Shown: positions 25,632 through 35,917, counted from the first letter of the stretch. The stretch: DNA of 64,000 nt from Prevotella sp. oral taxon 299 str. F0039 (GCF_000163055.2 NC_022111.1:1612001-1676000), one strand, 5' to 3'. Translations and numbers: made by a program. The notes: generated by a model not told the origin, from the letters alone.

Positions 25632-27542
25632 ATGTTTAGAATAAAGAAACTAGATATATTTATTGTCAAGCAATTTGGATTGCTTTTTATTGGTACATTC
25701 TTTATTTGTCAGTTTGTACTAATGATGCAATTCTTATGGCGTTATATTGATGATTTGATAGGAAAGGGGCTTACGATAGACGTGCTAGCTCAGTTCTTTT
25801 GGTATATGGGATTGATGCTTGTTCCACAAGCGTTGCCCCTTGCCATTTTATTGTCGTCGCTTATTGCCTATGGAAATTTAGGTGAAAGTAGCGAGCTAAC
25901 AGCTATTAAGGCGGCGGGTATATCGCTCATGCAATCGTGTAGAGGTCTTATTGTCATTACAATCCTAATTGCATTTTCCTCATTTTATTTCCAAAACAAT
26001 ATCGGTCCAACAGCCAATTTGAAATTGGCGCAGTTGATATTGTCGATGAGAGACAAGAGTCCAGAGACCCAAATACCTGTGGGTGTGTTCTATGATGGTA
26101 TTCCTAATAGCAATATCTATGTGCAAAAGAAAGATAATGAAACAGGAAAGCTATATGGAATCATGATTTATCGTATGACGGGAAGTTATGAAGACCAAGC
26201 CATTATCTTAGCCGATTCGGGCATGTTGCAGTCTACTGCCGACAGAAAACATCTACTATTATCACTTTGGAGCGGTGAATGGTTCGAGAATATGCAATCG
26301 CAAGAATTCACAAATACAGCAGCAGTGCCTTATCGCCGTGAAACTTTTGTGGATAAAAAGATACTTATTCCTTTTGATGATGGATTCAACTTAACCGATG
26401 CTTCTTTGTTAAGCGGAAGTGCAAAGAGCAAGAGTATGGGGGCTATTTGGCATTCGTTAGACTCGTTGAACCACTATTACGACAGCGTAGGAAATGTGAA
26501 TTTTAAAGAATTGTCGTATTTGTACAATCCTGTGCAAGTGAAAACAAGTCGTGACTCGTTGCGATTAGAAACCAAACGAGCATCATTGAAGCAGATGTTC
26601 GATGTGGAAACAGATTATAATAAATTGTCGAGCTCACAGAAACAACAAGTGGTGAGCAGTGCTCTTGCCAACATACAAAGAGATATAAGCGAATTAGACT
26701 ATCGTAGTATGCTAACCGTTGATGGCGATGTGGCGATACGTTTTCACTGGATTGAAGCTTATAATAAAATAACATTGGCATTGTCTTGTTTGCTTTTCTT
26801 CTTTATTGGTGCCCCATTGGGAGCCATTATCAGAAAAGGAGGATTAGGTATTCCTATCATAGTGTCGGTGTTAGTGTTCATTACTTACTATATCTTAGAT
26901 AACTCGGGCTATCGTATGGCTCGTGAAGGAATATGGGCAATATGGTTTGGAAAAACCCTTGCAATGGTGATTTTAACTCCTATTGCAGTGTTTGTGACCT
27001 ACAAAGCCAATAACGACTCTGTGGTATTTAATATGGATGCCTATCGAGTGTTCTTCATAAAGCTATTGGGTTTGCGTCTGAAACGGCATCTGGCTTTGAA
27101 AGAAGTGGTGATTTATCCTCCTCGTTACGAAGATTCCAAGGAAAAACTAATACATTTAGATAGTTTGTTTGATGAATATTTAAAAAGAAAGAAATTGCTC
27201 CGTCTGCCCAATCCTATTAAAGTGTTCTTTAAGTATCAAGACGATCATGAGATAGAACGATTAAGTGAACAATTGGAAGCAGTTGTTCAAGACTTAGGAA
27301 ATACCCGTAGCTCAAGGATAATTGCTTATCTAAATCAGTTGCCAATATTGTCGGTAAAGGCTCATACACGTCCCTTTGATAGAAAAAGATACAATGTGTT
27401 GGCGGCTATTTGTTTCCCTCTTGGAATTATTCTTTATATCAGAATGTGGAGATTTAGATTGCGACTGGCAAACGATATCAAAAAACTAATAGTGACAAAC
27501 AAGCTAATTGTAGACGAAATAGATAATATTCAACAAAAATAA
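25632..27542 (+). CDS. LptF/LptG (YjgP/YjgQ) family permease
   Basis: 636 residues. N-terminal RIKKLDIFIVKQFGLLFIGTFFICQF and MLVPQALPLAILLSSLIAYGNLGESSELTAIKAAGIS match the first membrane block of LptF/G proteins. A periplasmic beta-jellyroll region follows (about 150-360), then the second block FFFIGAPLGAIIRKGGLGIPIIV. These proteins pull lipopolysaccharide from the inner membrane into the Lpt bridge. The C-terminal 150 residues with a last hydrophobic segment go beyond the usual E. coli length of about 360 residues. This extension is seen, to my knowledge, in other Bacteroidales. Confidence 0.88.
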   Translation: MFRIKKLDIFIVKQFGLLFIGTFFICQFVLMMQFLWRYIDDLIGKGLTIDVLAQFFWYMGLMLVPQALPLAILLSSLIAYGNLGESSELTAIKAAGISLMQSCRGLIVITILIAFSSFYFQNNIGPTANLKLAQLILSMRDKSPETQIPVGVFYDGIPNSNIYVQKKDNETGKLYGIMIYRMTGSYEDQAIILADSGMLQSTADRKHLLLSLWSGEWFENMQSQEFTNTAAVPYRRETFVDKKILIPFDDGFNLTDASLLSGSAKSKSMGAIWHSLDSLNHYYDSVGNVNFKELSYLYNPVQVKTSRDSLRLETKRASLKQMFDVETDYNKLSSSQKQQVVSSALANIQRDISELDYRSMLTVDGDVAIRFHWIEAYNKITLALSCLLFFFIGAPLGAIIRKGGLGIPIIVSVLVFITYYILDNSGYRMAREGIWAIWFGKTLAMVILTPIAVFVTYKANNDSVVFNMDAYRVFFIKLLGLRLKRHLALKEVVIYPPRYEDSKEKLIHLDSLFDEYLKRKKLLRLPNPIKVFFKYQDDHEIERLSEQLEAVVQDLGNTRSSRIIAYLNQLPILSVKAHTRPFDRKRYNVLAAICFPLGIILYIRMWRFRLRLANDIKKLIVTNKLIVDEIDNIQQK

Positions 27543-27566
27543 AACGTAAAGGAACATAATTATAAT

Positions 27567-28784
27567 ATGGAAAAAGAAGAATTTAAGATAAGCAGTATAG
27601 AAGAAGCCATAAAAGACTTTAAAGAAGGAAAGTTTGTTATTGTGGTGGATGATGAGGACCGTGAAAATGAAGGTGACTTGATTATTGCTGCAGAAATGAT
27701 AACACCTGAAAAGGTGAACTTTATGTTGAAAAACGCAAGAGGCTTGCTTTGTGTACCTATTACAATGGAGCGTTGCAAAGAACTAGACCTTCCTCGTCAA
27801 GTGAGTGATAACACTTCGATGCGTGGAACACCATTTACTGTAACTGTAGATAAGTTAGATGGTTGTTCAACAGGTGTGTCGGCAAACGACAGAGCGGCAA
27901 CCATTAAAGCTTTAGCAGATCCTAATTCAACTCCAGAAACATTCGGTCGACCAGGTCATATCAATCCTTTATATGCTCAAGAAAATGGGGTGTTGCGCAG
28001 AAGTGGACACACTGAAGCTGCTATCGATCTATGTAATATTGCAGGTTTGTATCCTGCTGGAGCGTTAATGGAAATCATGAACGAAGATGGAACCATGGCA
28101 AGAATGCCCGATTTGATTAAGATGGCACAAGAGTGGGATATGAAAATTATTACCATTAAAGACCTTATTGCTTATCGTTTGAAAGAAGAATCAGCTATTG
28201 AAGTGGGCGTAAAAGCTGATATGCCAACAGAATATGGACACTTTAGTATCATTCCTTTCCGCCAAAAAACAAACGGGGTGGAGCATCTTGCCTTAGTGAA
28301 AGGTGAATGGAAAGAAGATGAACCTGTTTTGGTTCGTGTGCACTCATCATGTGCTACTGGCGACATCTTGGGCAGTCAGCGTTGCGATTGTGGCGAACAG
28401 CTACACAAAGCAATGCAAATGATAGAGGAAGAAGGTAAGGGTGTGATTATTTATATCCAACAAGAGGGTAGAGGTATAGGCCTAATGAACAAGATGGCGG
28501 CTTATAAACTACAAGAAGAAGGAATGGATACTGTTGAGGCTAATGTTCACTTAGGATTCAAACCCGACGAAAGAGATTATGGCTATGGTGCGCAAATGTT
28601 GCGTCACTTAGGAATACATAAAATGCGCTTGATAACCAATAATCCTACCAAACGAGTAGGTTTAGAGGCTTATGGACTTGAAATCGTAGAGAATGTAGCA
28701 ATTGAAATTGCTCCAACCAAATACGACTACAAGTATTTGAAGACCAAAAAAGACCGTATGGGTCACACTCTTTCATTAGAATAA
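27567..28784 (+). CDS. ribBA: Bifunctional 3,4-dihydroxy-2-butanone-4-phosphate synthase / GTP cyclohydrolase II
   Basis: 405 residues. The DHBP synthase domain (about 1-205) has [10 protein letters not shown] at 28-37 and [12 protein letters not shown]. The GTP cyclohydrolase II domain (about 206-405) has zinc ligands C262, C273 and C275 in [18 protein letters not shown] and the catalytic [10 protein letters not shown]. Both products feed riboflavin synthesis; ribH is encoded at 59335-59811. 24 bp after the LptF/G gene, so probably cotranscribed. Confidence 0.96.
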   Translation: MEKEEFKISSIEEAIKDFKEGKFVIVVDDEDRENEGDLIIAAEMITPEKVNFMLKNARGLLCVPITMERCKELDLPRQVSDNTSMRGTPFTVTVDKLDGCSTGVSANDRAATIKALADPNSTPETFGRPGHINPLYAQENGVLRRSGHTEAAIDLCNIAGLYPAGALMEIMNEDGTMARMPDLIKMAQEWDMKIITIKDLIAYRLKEESAIEVGVKADMPTEYGHFSIIPFRQKTNGVEHLALVKGEWKEDEPVLVRVHSSCATGDILGSQRCDCGEQLHKAMQMIEEEGKGVIIYIQQEGRGIGLMNKMAAYKLQEEGMDTVEANVHLGFKPDERDYGYGAQMLRHLGIHKMRLITNNPTKRVGLEAYGLEIVENVAIEIAPTKYDYKYLKTKKDRMGHTLSLE

Positions 28785-28931
28785 GATAAAAAAGGTATAA
28801 GGCTTTTTTTCTTATATCTGTCTTTGTATTATATTAATAGGTGAAGAAGAAAATTTCTTCTTTATGCTGTTACAAAATATGCAGTTTGCTTTAGAGGTGA
28901 ATTCTATTGCAAATTGCATATTTTTTGCATC

Positions 28932-28957
28932 GTAAAACTTAAAAGTTTTACCTTTTG
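28932..28957. terminator. Hairpin between ribBA and the aminotransferase gene
   Basis: GTAAAACT, TAAA loop, AGTTTTAC, an 8-bp perfect palindrome followed by CTTTTG. It is either a weak terminator or an operator-like palindrome just before the next promoter. Confidence 0.4.
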
Positions 28958-28980
28958 TCTTGAATAACAAATAATTTTAT

Positions 28981-28988
28981 TACTTTTG
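28981..28988 (+). promoter_or_regulatory. Predicted -7 box of the aminotransferase gene
   Basis: TACTTTTG fits TAnnTTTG, 29 bp before the ATG at 29018. A TTG lies 18 bp upstream. Confidence 0.55.
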
Positions 28989-29017
28989 TTGCTATATTTA
29001 TTTGTAATTTTAAAATA

Positions 29018-30211
29018 ATGACACAATTATCTGATTGTTTAAGAAGATTGTCTCCTTCGGCAACACTTGCGATGTCTCAGAAGAGTAATGAAATGAAATC
29101 TAATGGCATTGATGTTATTAATATGAGTGTTGGAGAACCTGATTTTAATACCCCAGACCATATTAAAGAAGCAGCAAAAAAAGCGGTAGACGATAATTTT
29201 TCTCGCTATTCTCCAGTTCCAGGATACTTAGAACTGCGTAAGGCTATAGTAGAAAAACTTAAGAATGAAAATCAATTAGAATACGAGGTTACCGAAATTT
29301 CTGTATCAAATGGAGCAAAACAATGCGTGTGTAATGCAGTTCTTGCGTTGGTGAACCCTGGAGAAGAAGTCATAATTCCTGCGCCATATTGGGTGAGTTA
29401 TCCAGAAATGGTAGAAATTGCAGGCGGAAAATCAGTTTTTATAGATACTGATATTTCAACCAACTTTAAGATAACCCCAGAGCAATTAGAAAATGCAATT
29501 ACAGAGAAAACACGATTATTAATATTGTGTTCTCCAAGTAATCCAACAGGTTCGGTTTATTCAAAAGAAGAACTAGAAGCTTTAGCAGAGGTGATAAAGA
29601 AATATGAACACCTCTATGTAGTGTCTGACGAGATATACGAACACATAAGTTATATAGGTAAGCATGAGTCTATTGCACAATTTCCAGGAATGAGAGAACG
29701 TACTATTATAATTAATGGTGTGTCGAAAGCTTATGCAATGACAGGATGGAGAATAGGTTTCTTGGCTGCTCCAGAATGGATTGCAAAGGGTTGTAATAAA
29801 CTACAAGGACAATACACAAGTGGTCCTTGCTCTGTTAGTCAGAAGGCTGCAGAGGCAGCTTACACAGGAAGTCAGCAGTGTGTGGAAGGCATGCGCTTAG
29901 TTTTCGAACGCAGAAGAAATCTAATCGTAAAACTAGCAAAGGATATTCCAGGATTGGAAGTGAATGTTCCTGAAGGCGCATTCTATCTCTTCCCTAAGTG
30001 TTCTGCATTCTTTGGAAAACAATATGGTAAATATAAAATATCAAATTCAACAGACTTAGCAATGTTTCTACTTGAAGAGGGGCATGTGGCAACAGTGAGT
30101 GGAGATGCTTTTGGAGCTCCAGATTATTTTAGAATGAGTTATGCAACAGATGATAAAACAATCACCGAAGCCCTATATAGAATAAAGGTGGCTTTAGCAA
30201 AGCTACAATAG
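29018..30211 (+). CDS. aspC: Aspartate aminotransferase, class I PLP enzyme
   Basis: 397 residues. The PLP lysine is K237 in NGVSKAYAMTGWRIGF; the SNPTG loop (N175) and SDEIYEHI (D204, Y207) complete the cofactor site. INMSVGEPDFNTPDHIK is the typical N-terminal stretch of the AspB-like subgroup. It should interconvert aspartate and oxaloacetate with glutamate/2-oxoglutarate. Other amino-acid or prephenate specificity cannot be excluded from sequence alone. Single gene with its own promoter. Confidence 0.9.
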   Translation: MTQLSDCLRRLSPSATLAMSQKSNEMKSNGIDVINMSVGEPDFNTPDHIKEAAKKAVDDNFSRYSPVPGYLELRKAIVEKLKNENQLEYEVTEISVSNGAKQCVCNAVLALVNPGEEVIIPAPYWVSYPEMVEIAGGKSVFIDTDISTNFKITPEQLENAITEKTRLLILCSPSNPTGSVYSKEELEALAEVIKKYEHLYVVSDEIYEHISYIGKHESIAQFPGMRERTIIINGVSKAYAMTGWRIGFLAAPEWIAKGCNKLQGQYTSGPCSVSQKAAEAAYTGSQQCVEGMRLVFERRRNLIVKLAKDIPGLEVNVPEGAFYLFPKCSAFFGKQYGKYKISNSTDLAMFLLEEGHVATVSGDAFGAPDYFRMSYATDDKTITEALYRIKVALAKLQ

Positions 30212-30312
30212 TAAAATAGAAAAATAGTGGCAAAAAAGAAGAAAGAACAACGAAATATATAAGAATGCCGTTAAAACTTCTTAACAAAGATGCTGTTTAT
30301 GCATAAAATAAT

Positions 30313-30320
30313 TATCTTTG
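30313..30320 (+). promoter_or_regulatory. Predicted -7 box of the exbB-exbD-exbD-tonB operon
   Basis: TATCTTTG fits TAnnTTTG. It leaves a leader of about 110 nt before exbB. Confidence 0.6.
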
Positions 30321-30438
30321 CGTTATTCTTTTAGATGCTTAAGTTTGATAAATGTCAATAAAACATCTGTTTTAAGAAAAATATAGATGACGAATAATAA
30401 CAATTAAAATTATTAATAACTAAAGTAACACAAAAATT

Positions 30439-31275
30439 ATGGCAACAACAAAACAAACAGCCAGCCCTAAGAAATCACAGGGCTTTCAAGGAATCAGAGC
30501 AGCGTTCTGGGTGATCGTTGTATGTTTCATTATTGCAGTATGTATTTTCAAGTTCGTATTGGGTAATCCAGACAACTTCGTAAATAACGATCCTACTGCA
30601 GCAGTAAAAGAAGGTAATATCCTAGGTTTGATGTACAAAGGTGGATTTATCGTACCTATCATCCAAGGTTTATTGCTAACAGTATTAGCTCTTTCTGTAG
30701 AACGCTGGTTGGCTCTTAACACAGCATTTGGTAAAGGTTCTCTTTCAAAATTCGTTGCAAATATCAAAGCAGCGTTGAATGCAAACGACTTCGCTAAAGC
30801 ACAAGATCTTTGCAACAAACAACAAGGTTCTGTTGCTAATGTTGTTTCTGCATCTTTGAATGCTTACAAAGAAATGGAAAATACTAAAGGCTTAAAACTA
30901 AGTCAAAAGGTTTCTAAAATTCAACAAGCACACGAAGAAGCTACTCAATTGGAAATGCCTACATTGCAAATGAACCTTCCAATTATCGCTTCTATCGTAA
31001 CATTGGGTACACTTACTGGTCTTCTTGGTACCGTTATTGGTATGATCCGTTCGTTCGCAGCACTTGCAGCAGGTGGTGGTGGTGACTCTTTGGCTTTGTC
31101 AGAAGGTATTTCTGAAGCGTTGGTTAACACTGCGTCTGGTATCGCAACATCTTGGTTTGCTGTAGTTTCTTACAACACTTTCACAAACAAGATTGATAAG
31201 TTGACATACGCTCTTGATGAGGTTGGTTATTCTATTGCTCAGACATTTGAAGCTAACCACACAGAAGAAGCTTAA
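30439..31275 (+). CDS. exbB: ExbB/TolQ/MotA-type proton channel protein
   Basis: 278 residues. Membrane segments at about 23-42 and 70-90 and a pair near 178-205 and 225-245. The MotA/TolQ/ExbB core is PTLQMNLPIIASIVTLGTLTGLLGTVIGMIRSF followed by SLALSEGISEALVNTASGIATSW, the conserved pore region. With the two ExbD proteins it would make the proton-driven motor that energises TonB. First gene of an operon with short gaps (31, 1 and 41 bp). Confidence 0.93.
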   Translation: MATTKQTASPKKSQGFQGIRAAFWVIVVCFIIAVCIFKFVLGNPDNFVNNDPTAAVKEGNILGLMYKGGFIVPIIQGLLLTVLALSVERWLALNTAFGKGSLSKFVANIKAALNANDFAKAQDLCNKQQGSVANVVSASLNAYKEMENTKGLKLSQKVSKIQQAHEEATQLEMPTLQMNLPIIASIVTLGTLTGLLGTVIGMIRSFAALAAGGGGDSLALSEGISEALVNTASGIATSWFAVVSYNTFTNKIDKLTYALDEVGYSIAQTFEANHTEEA

Positions 31276-31306
31276 TTTTTGCTAACCCTTTAAAACATTT
31301 ATCATT

Positions 31307-31918
31307 ATGGGTAAAGTAAAAATTAAAAAGCAATCCACTTGGATCGACATGACTCCGATGTCGGACGTGATGGTGCTTTTGCTTACATTCTTTATGTTGA
31401 CATCAACATTCGTAAAGAATGAACCAGTGAAAGTACTTACGCCTAACTCGGTTTCTGAGATCAAAGTACCTGAGAAAGATGTTCTAAACATTCTTGTTGA
31501 TAAGCAAGGTAAAGTGTTTATGAGCATGGACAACCAACTTCAGGTTGCTGAAGTACTCTCAGATATGACAGGTACATTCGGTGTGTCTCTTACTGCTAAA
31601 CAGCAAGAGAAGTTCCAGAAAGATCCTATGTGGGGTGTTCCAATGGAAAAACTTAGTGCTTATTTAAGCCTCGAAGAAGCAGATATGGCTAAGGAAATCA
31701 GTGGACAAGGAATCCCTACAGATAGTATTGAAGGCAAGATGAGTGAATTCCAACTTTGGGTTAAGTCTGCAAAGAATGTCAATAAAGACATTAAGCTTGC
31801 AATTAAAGCCGATGAAGGAACTCCTTATAAAGTCATCAAGAAGGTGATGTCTGAACTTCAAGACATGCAAGAGAATCGTTACTATCTTATAACTTCATTA
31901 AAAACACAGGAGGATTAA
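31307..31918 (+). CDS. exbD: ExbD/TolR-type protein 1
   Basis: 203 residues. One N-terminal membrane segment with the conserved proton-carrying Asp (D20 in IDMTPMSDVMVLLLTFFML) and a periplasmic domain of about 160 residues, longer than E. coli ExbD (about 141). The C-terminal VKKVMSELQDM fits the ExbD/TolR fold. Stop and next start are 1 bp apart, so translation is probably coupled to the second ExbD. Confidence 0.92.
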   Translation: MGKVKIKKQSTWIDMTPMSDVMVLLLTFFMLTSTFVKNEPVKVLTPNSVSEIKVPEKDVLNILVDKQGKVFMSMDNQLQVAEVLSDMTGTFGVSLTAKQQEKFQKDPMWGVPMEKLSAYLSLEEADMAKEISGQGIPTDSIEGKMSEFQLWVKSAKNVNKDIKLAIKADEGTPYKVIKKVMSELQDMQENRYYLITSLKTQED

Positions 31919-31919
31919 C

Positions 31920-32579
31920 ATGGACGTAGATTTAAGCGAAGGCAAAGGTGGCAAGCAGAAAAAGATGAGCACCCGTGTAGACTTTACACCGATGGTGGAC
32001 ATGATGATGCTTTTGATCACTTTCTTTATGGTCTGTACGTCATTGGCAAAGCCCCAATCAATGGAGTTAAGTATGCCTAGTAACGACAAAAATGTGAATG
32101 ACGCAGACAAGTCTGTAAGTAAAGAATCTTACACAATTACATTATATCTAGCTAAAGATAATAAGCTTTATTACATTAAAGGTATTCCAAACTATGGTGA
32201 TCCTTCATGTTTGAAGCTTACAGATTGGAGCAAAGATGGTATACGTAAGGTGTTAAGAACTCACGTTACAGAAGATGGAACACAACCTGTATTGCAGGTC
32301 TTAGCAGCTAAAGAAGCTCTAGATAAGAAGCGTTTAGCAGACCCAAAGAAATATACAGATTCTATTTATAATGCAGAATTAGGTAGAATTAAGGCTGGAG
32401 AGATTGATGGTAATAAGATTTCTACAATGACAATCGTTATCAAATCAACCGACGAAGCTAAATATAAAAATATGGTTGATGCTCTAGATGAGATGCAAAT
32501 TAACGGCATAGGTAAGTACGTTATCGATAAATTAAGTGATAAGGATCTTCAATTGTTGAAGAAAGCCAATATCCAATAA
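31920..32579 (+). CDS. exbD: ExbD/TolR-type protein 2
   Basis: 219 residues, a diverged paralogue of the preceding gene. D27 in VDFTPMVDMMMLLITFFMV is the channel Asp. The periplasmic domain differs strongly from ExbD1. Two different ExbD proteins behind one ExbB is a recurring arrangement in Bacteroidetes and suggests a hetero-dimeric rotor, but that is inference. Confidence 0.92.
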   Translation: MDVDLSEGKGGKQKKMSTRVDFTPMVDMMMLLITFFMVCTSLAKPQSMELSMPSNDKNVNDADKSVSKESYTITLYLAKDNKLYYIKGIPNYGDPSCLKLTDWSKDGIRKVLRTHVTEDGTQPVLQVLAAKEALDKKRLADPKKYTDSIYNAELGRIKAGEIDGNKISTMTIVIKSTDEAKYKNMVDALDEMQINGIGKYVIDKLSDKDLQLLKKANIQ

Positions 32580-32620
32580 TGAATCGGTACATGTAATTAA
32601 CAATTTAAAACTGAAAACAA

Positions 32621-33460
32621 ATGTCAAAAATAGATTTAGTTTCAGGTGAATGGACCGACTTGGTGTTCGAAGGTAAGAACCAGGCTTATGGTGCTTATCA
32701 GTTGCGTAAAGGCACAACTAAACGTAACATCATCTCTATTATTGCCGTTATTATTCTTGCTATTCTCATATTTGCTGGTTTAGCATTGAAGAAGATGGCA
32801 GACGAAAGAGCTGCAAAATTCGATGTCACAGAAGTGAACCAACTTTCACAATTGAACCAACCTAAAGAAGAAGCTAAGGTTGAACAAAAAGTAAAACCAA
32901 AGGTTGAAGAACAAGAACAGGTTGTTGAGAAAGTGAAATCTTCTATTAAGTTCACCCCTCCTGTGATTAAGAAGGACGCAGAAGTTAAGCCTGAAGAAGA
33001 AATAAAGACGCAGAACGAGTTGATGAATACTAAGACTGCGATTGGTTCTTTCAATGTGAAAGGTAACGACGAAGATGGTGGTACTGTGCTAAAAGCTAAA
33101 GAAGTGATTGCACAACCAGAGCCTCCTAAGCACGTAGAAGAGAACAAGGTATTTGATATCGTAGAACAAATGCCTTCATTCCCAGGTGGACCTGCAGAAT
33201 TAATGAAGTGGCTTGGTAGCCATGTTCAATATCCTGCAATTGCTCAAGAGAATGGTGTTCAAGGTCGTGTTATCGTTGCTTTCGTTGTAGAAAGAGACGG
33301 ATCGGTTACAGACGTTACAGTTGTTCGTTCTGTAGACCCATCACTTGATAAAGAAGCTGCACGTGTTGTACGTCAAATGCCTAAGTGGATACCAGGTAAA
33401 CAAAATGGTGCCGCTGTACGTGTTAAGTACAATGTGCCTGTAACATTCAAGTTACAATAA
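32621..33460 (+). CDS. tonB: TonB energy transducer
   Basis: 279 residues. Cytosolic N terminus LVFEGKNQAYGAYQLRK, membrane anchor at about 37-57, a Glu/Lys/Pro-rich linker (about 80-180) and the C-terminal TonB domain from about 200 (FPGGPAELMKWLGSHVQYP, then GRVIVAFVVERDGSV). It links the ExbB/ExbD motor to outer-membrane receptors. Its last part and terminator are almost repeated at 37225-37395. Confidence 0.94.
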   Translation: MSKIDLVSGEWTDLVFEGKNQAYGAYQLRKGTTKRNIISIIAVIILAILIFAGLALKKMADERAAKFDVTEVNQLSQLNQPKEEAKVEQKVKPKVEEQEQVVEKVKSSIKFTPPVIKKDAEVKPEEEIKTQNELMNTKTAIGSFNVKGNDEDGGTVLKAKEVIAQPEPPKHVEENKVFDIVEQMPSFPGGPAELMKWLGSHVQYPAIAQENGVQGRVIVAFVVERDGSVTDVTVVRSVDPSLDKEAARVVRQMPKWIPGKQNGAAVRVKYNVPVTFKLQ

Positions 33461-33471
33461 TACAGAAATAT

Positions 33472-33514
33472 AAGGGCAAAGGTTTAATTCCTTTGTCCTT
33501 ATTTCTTTTTTTTT
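33472..33514 (+). terminator. Terminator of the tonB operon
   Basis: AAGGGCAAAGG, 7-nt loop, CCTTTGTCCTT, then a long T-rich run. The same terminator with nearly identical flanks recurs at 37312-37353. Confidence 0.85.
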
Positions 33515-34028
33515 ATCCTTTTTGTTTCTGATTTTTTTGAAATAATTCCCGTTTTTCCTTTTCCTTTTTATTTGAAAATCTTTGATATTGGGTCGTTCTA
33601 TACTTCGTTCTTATATCAGATAATAATGGAATATAAAAAAGAGGAGGAGTATTTTCTGTTTTTTACCACTCTTTCCCCATATTCTATTGCTGTTCTTATG
33701 ATTAATTTATGCTTGAATTGGTAACGAGAGCATTGTGGAATAGAAAAAGAGGGTAGACGTTCCTTTTATCTTTAAAAGCCAGAAACTAGTCTAAGTTATG
33801 ACTTCTTTACAATCTCAATTTTGTATTTTATAAATTACAAAATGTAAAAAGCCAATAAATTATTGCGCCTTTACGTAAAAAGCATTAATTTAGCACAATA
33901 AAATAGCATATAAAACTACTTTTAACCCAAATTGTTATAGTGCTTAACCTCTTTTTAAGCGTTGTCATAGGGCTACAAGCACGTTTCATTCGATAGTAAA
34001 ACAGATACAAATAAACGGCAAACAAGAT
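33515..34028. other. Intergenic region downstream of tonB
   Basis: About 510 bp of A+T-rich sequence without coding potential. Its first 40 bp repeat after the last TonB_C gene (37354-37395). No array of the 22-bp unit is seen here. Confidence 0.5.
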
Positions 34029-34580
34029 ATGAACAAAAATATATTTATCCTTACACTTTTTGCTCTTGCGCTACCCATAGCAATGTTTTCGGCAGAGAGC
34101 AAGAGTCATACAACGGCAGAACTTCAGCGTGATGTAATGCAATTGGCATATTCTTTGGTGGTGTCTAATTGTGAGAATAAGTCAGAACAGAGTGCTCTTC
34201 ATAGTGAGAATGCCCTGGATATGCAGGCCGAATCTCAGTTAGTTACACAGAACGGTAAAGAGAAAAATACTAATATAGATGACGAAGTTCCCTCATTCCC
34301 TGGTGGTGATGCTAAGCTAAGAGAGTGGATTAAAAAGAATATGAAATACCCTGCTTATGCTAAAAATAATGGAATAGGAGGACAGGTGCTTGTTCTTTTC
34401 ATTGTTGAAAAAGACGGTTCAATTTCAAATGCAGAAGTTAGTTGGGGAGTAGACCCAAGTCTTGATCAAGAAGCATTACGAATTGTGAATAAAATGCCAA
34501 AGTGGAAGCCAGGCACGCAAAATGGAGTTGCAATGCGAGTGAAATATCGTTTGCCCATAATATTTACGCTGAAAAAATAG
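34029..34580 (+). CDS. TonB C-terminal-domain protein 1 (exported)
   Basis: 183 residues. N-terminal hydrophobic signal (about 4-21, ending MFSAES) without the cytosolic N terminus of true TonB, a spacer of about 70 residues, then a TonB_C domain (about 92-183: VPSFPGGDAKLREWIKKNMKYP, GGQVLVLFIVEKDGSI, KMPKWKPG). It may be freely periplasmic or anchored by an uncleaved signal. First of five such genes after the tonB operon. Confidence 0.88.
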   Translation: MNKNIFILTLFALALPIAMFSAESKSHTTAELQRDVMQLAYSLVVSNCENKSEQSALHSENALDMQAESQLVTQNGKEKNTNIDDEVPSFPGGDAKLREWIKKNMKYPAYAKNNGIGGQVLVLFIVEKDGSISNAEVSWGVDPSLDQEALRIVNKMPKWKPGTQNGVAMRVKYRLPIIFTLKK

Positions 34581-34709
34581 ACTATTAATGAGAAATCTCA
34601 ACAACGCCAATTTTCCTTGCTTCCCATTATGATGGAAGAGTGATAGGATAGGGTTGGAAACATCTTTCAGTATCAATATAAAAGCGATAATACAAAATGA
34701 AATTCATTT

Positions 34710-35192
34710 ATGAGGAGAATAAATTATAACCTTATTTTAACTAGTGTTACTTTGATAATGCTTTTATTTTCTTGCGGTGATAGTGAGAGAGAAGAAGCAA
34801 CATCAACCGCTAACCACAATACAGAATCTGCAGAAACAAGAGCTGAAAAGTCAGTCTCTAAGAAGGAGTTTACAGGAAAAGTATATGAAATTGTAGAGCA
34901 GATGCCAGAATATCCTGGTGGACTCACAGCGTTAATGAATTATCTACGTACGAACACTCGCTATCCTGCAGCCGCTCAAAGAGATGGGATTGAAGGACGA
35001 GTTATCGTTTCTTTCATAGTAGAATCAAATGGTTCCGTTTCGAATATAGAAATTGTGCGTAGTGTAGATACTGATCTCGACCAAGAAGCATTGCGTGTTG
35101 TACGTCAAATGCCAAAGTGGAAGGCAGGTAAACAAGATGGAAAAACTGTTCGTGTTAAGTTTCATTTGCCGATAAAGTTTATGCTGGAATAG
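34710..35192 (+). CDS. TonB C-terminal-domain lipoprotein 2
   Basis: 160 residues. The signal ends LLFSC with a lipobox Cys at about residue 22, then a short Glu/Thr/Ser-rich spacer and a TonB_C domain (about 60-160: EQMPEYPGGLTALMNYLRTNTRYP, RQMPKWKAGKQDG). Predicted to be lipid-anchored, unlike real TonB. The gap on its 3' side resembles the gap after the previous gene (both contain TTGCTTCCCATTATGAT), so gene plus spacer were duplicated together. Confidence 0.88.
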   Translation: MRRINYNLILTSVTLIMLLFSCGDSEREEATSTANHNTESAETRAEKSVSKKEFTGKVYEIVEQMPEYPGGLTALMNYLRTNTRYPAAAQRDGIEGRVIVSFIVESNGSVSNIEIVRSVDTDLDQEALRVVRQMPKWKAGKQDGKTVRVKFHLPIKFMLE

Positions 35193-35323
35193 TATAATAT
35201 AAACGAGAAATGTCCATACTTCAAATCTTATTGCTTCCCATTATGATCGAGGAGCAATAGGATAGAGTTAGAAATATCTCTTATCATCAATGTAAAAGTA
35301 ATAATATAAAATAAAGTCCATTT

Positions 35324-35917
35324 ATGAAAAGATTTAATCACACCTTTGTTCTTACTGGCCTTGCTTTGACAACGCTCTTGTTTTTTAGTAGTATGAAGAG
35401 GATAGACAACATTAAAGATAAGTTTGATGAACCAGAACAAGTAGAAAATGGTATAATTAGTGACGATTCTTTGGCTCATGCAAGTGAGACAGAAAAGACA
35501 ACGCCTGCAGTTAAAAGCACTACCAAAACAGGTAAGATAACAGCCGAAAGCTCAGCTCCTAAGAAGGTGTTTACAAGAAAGGTGTGTGATCTTGTAGATG
35601 AAATGCCTTCTTTTCCTGGTGGACTAGAAGAGCTACATAAATGGATTGATAATAATGTTCAATATCCTGCGGTTGCTCGGGAAAATGGTATAGAGGGCCG
35701 TGTTATACTTAAGTTTATTGTAGAAAAAGATGGATCACTTCGTGATTCCACCGTTATTCGTTCAGTACATCCAATAGTTGATAGAGAAGCATTGCGCCTT
35801 GTAGGTCAAATGCCAAAGTGGAATCCTGGCAAAAGAGAAGGAGTACCAGTTCGAATAATATATTGTTTGCCCATAAAGTTTAAACTAGGAGAGAGTAAAC
35901 CTAATCAAAAGAAATAA
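35324..35917 (+). CDS. TonB C-terminal-domain protein 3
   Basis: 197 residues. The N-terminal hydrophobic segment begins MKRFNHTFVLTGLALTTLLFFSS; the lipobox Cys is replaced by Ser. A linker of about 75 residues is followed by the TonB_C domain (DEMPSFPGGLEELHKWIDNNVQYP, QMPKWNPGKREGV) with a charged tail ending ESKPNQKK. From residue 20 onward it is almost identical to the next gene, which differs at two residues in the C-terminal part (R/H and I/Q). Confidence 0.88.
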   Translation: MKRFNHTFVLTGLALTTLLFFSSMKRIDNIKDKFDEPEQVENGIISDDSLAHASETEKTTPAVKSTTKTGKITAESSAPKKVFTRKVCDLVDEMPSFPGGLEELHKWIDNNVQYPAVARENGIEGRVILKFIVEKDGSLRDSTVIRSVHPIVDREALRLVGQMPKWNPGKREGVPVRIIYCLPIKFKLGESKPNQKK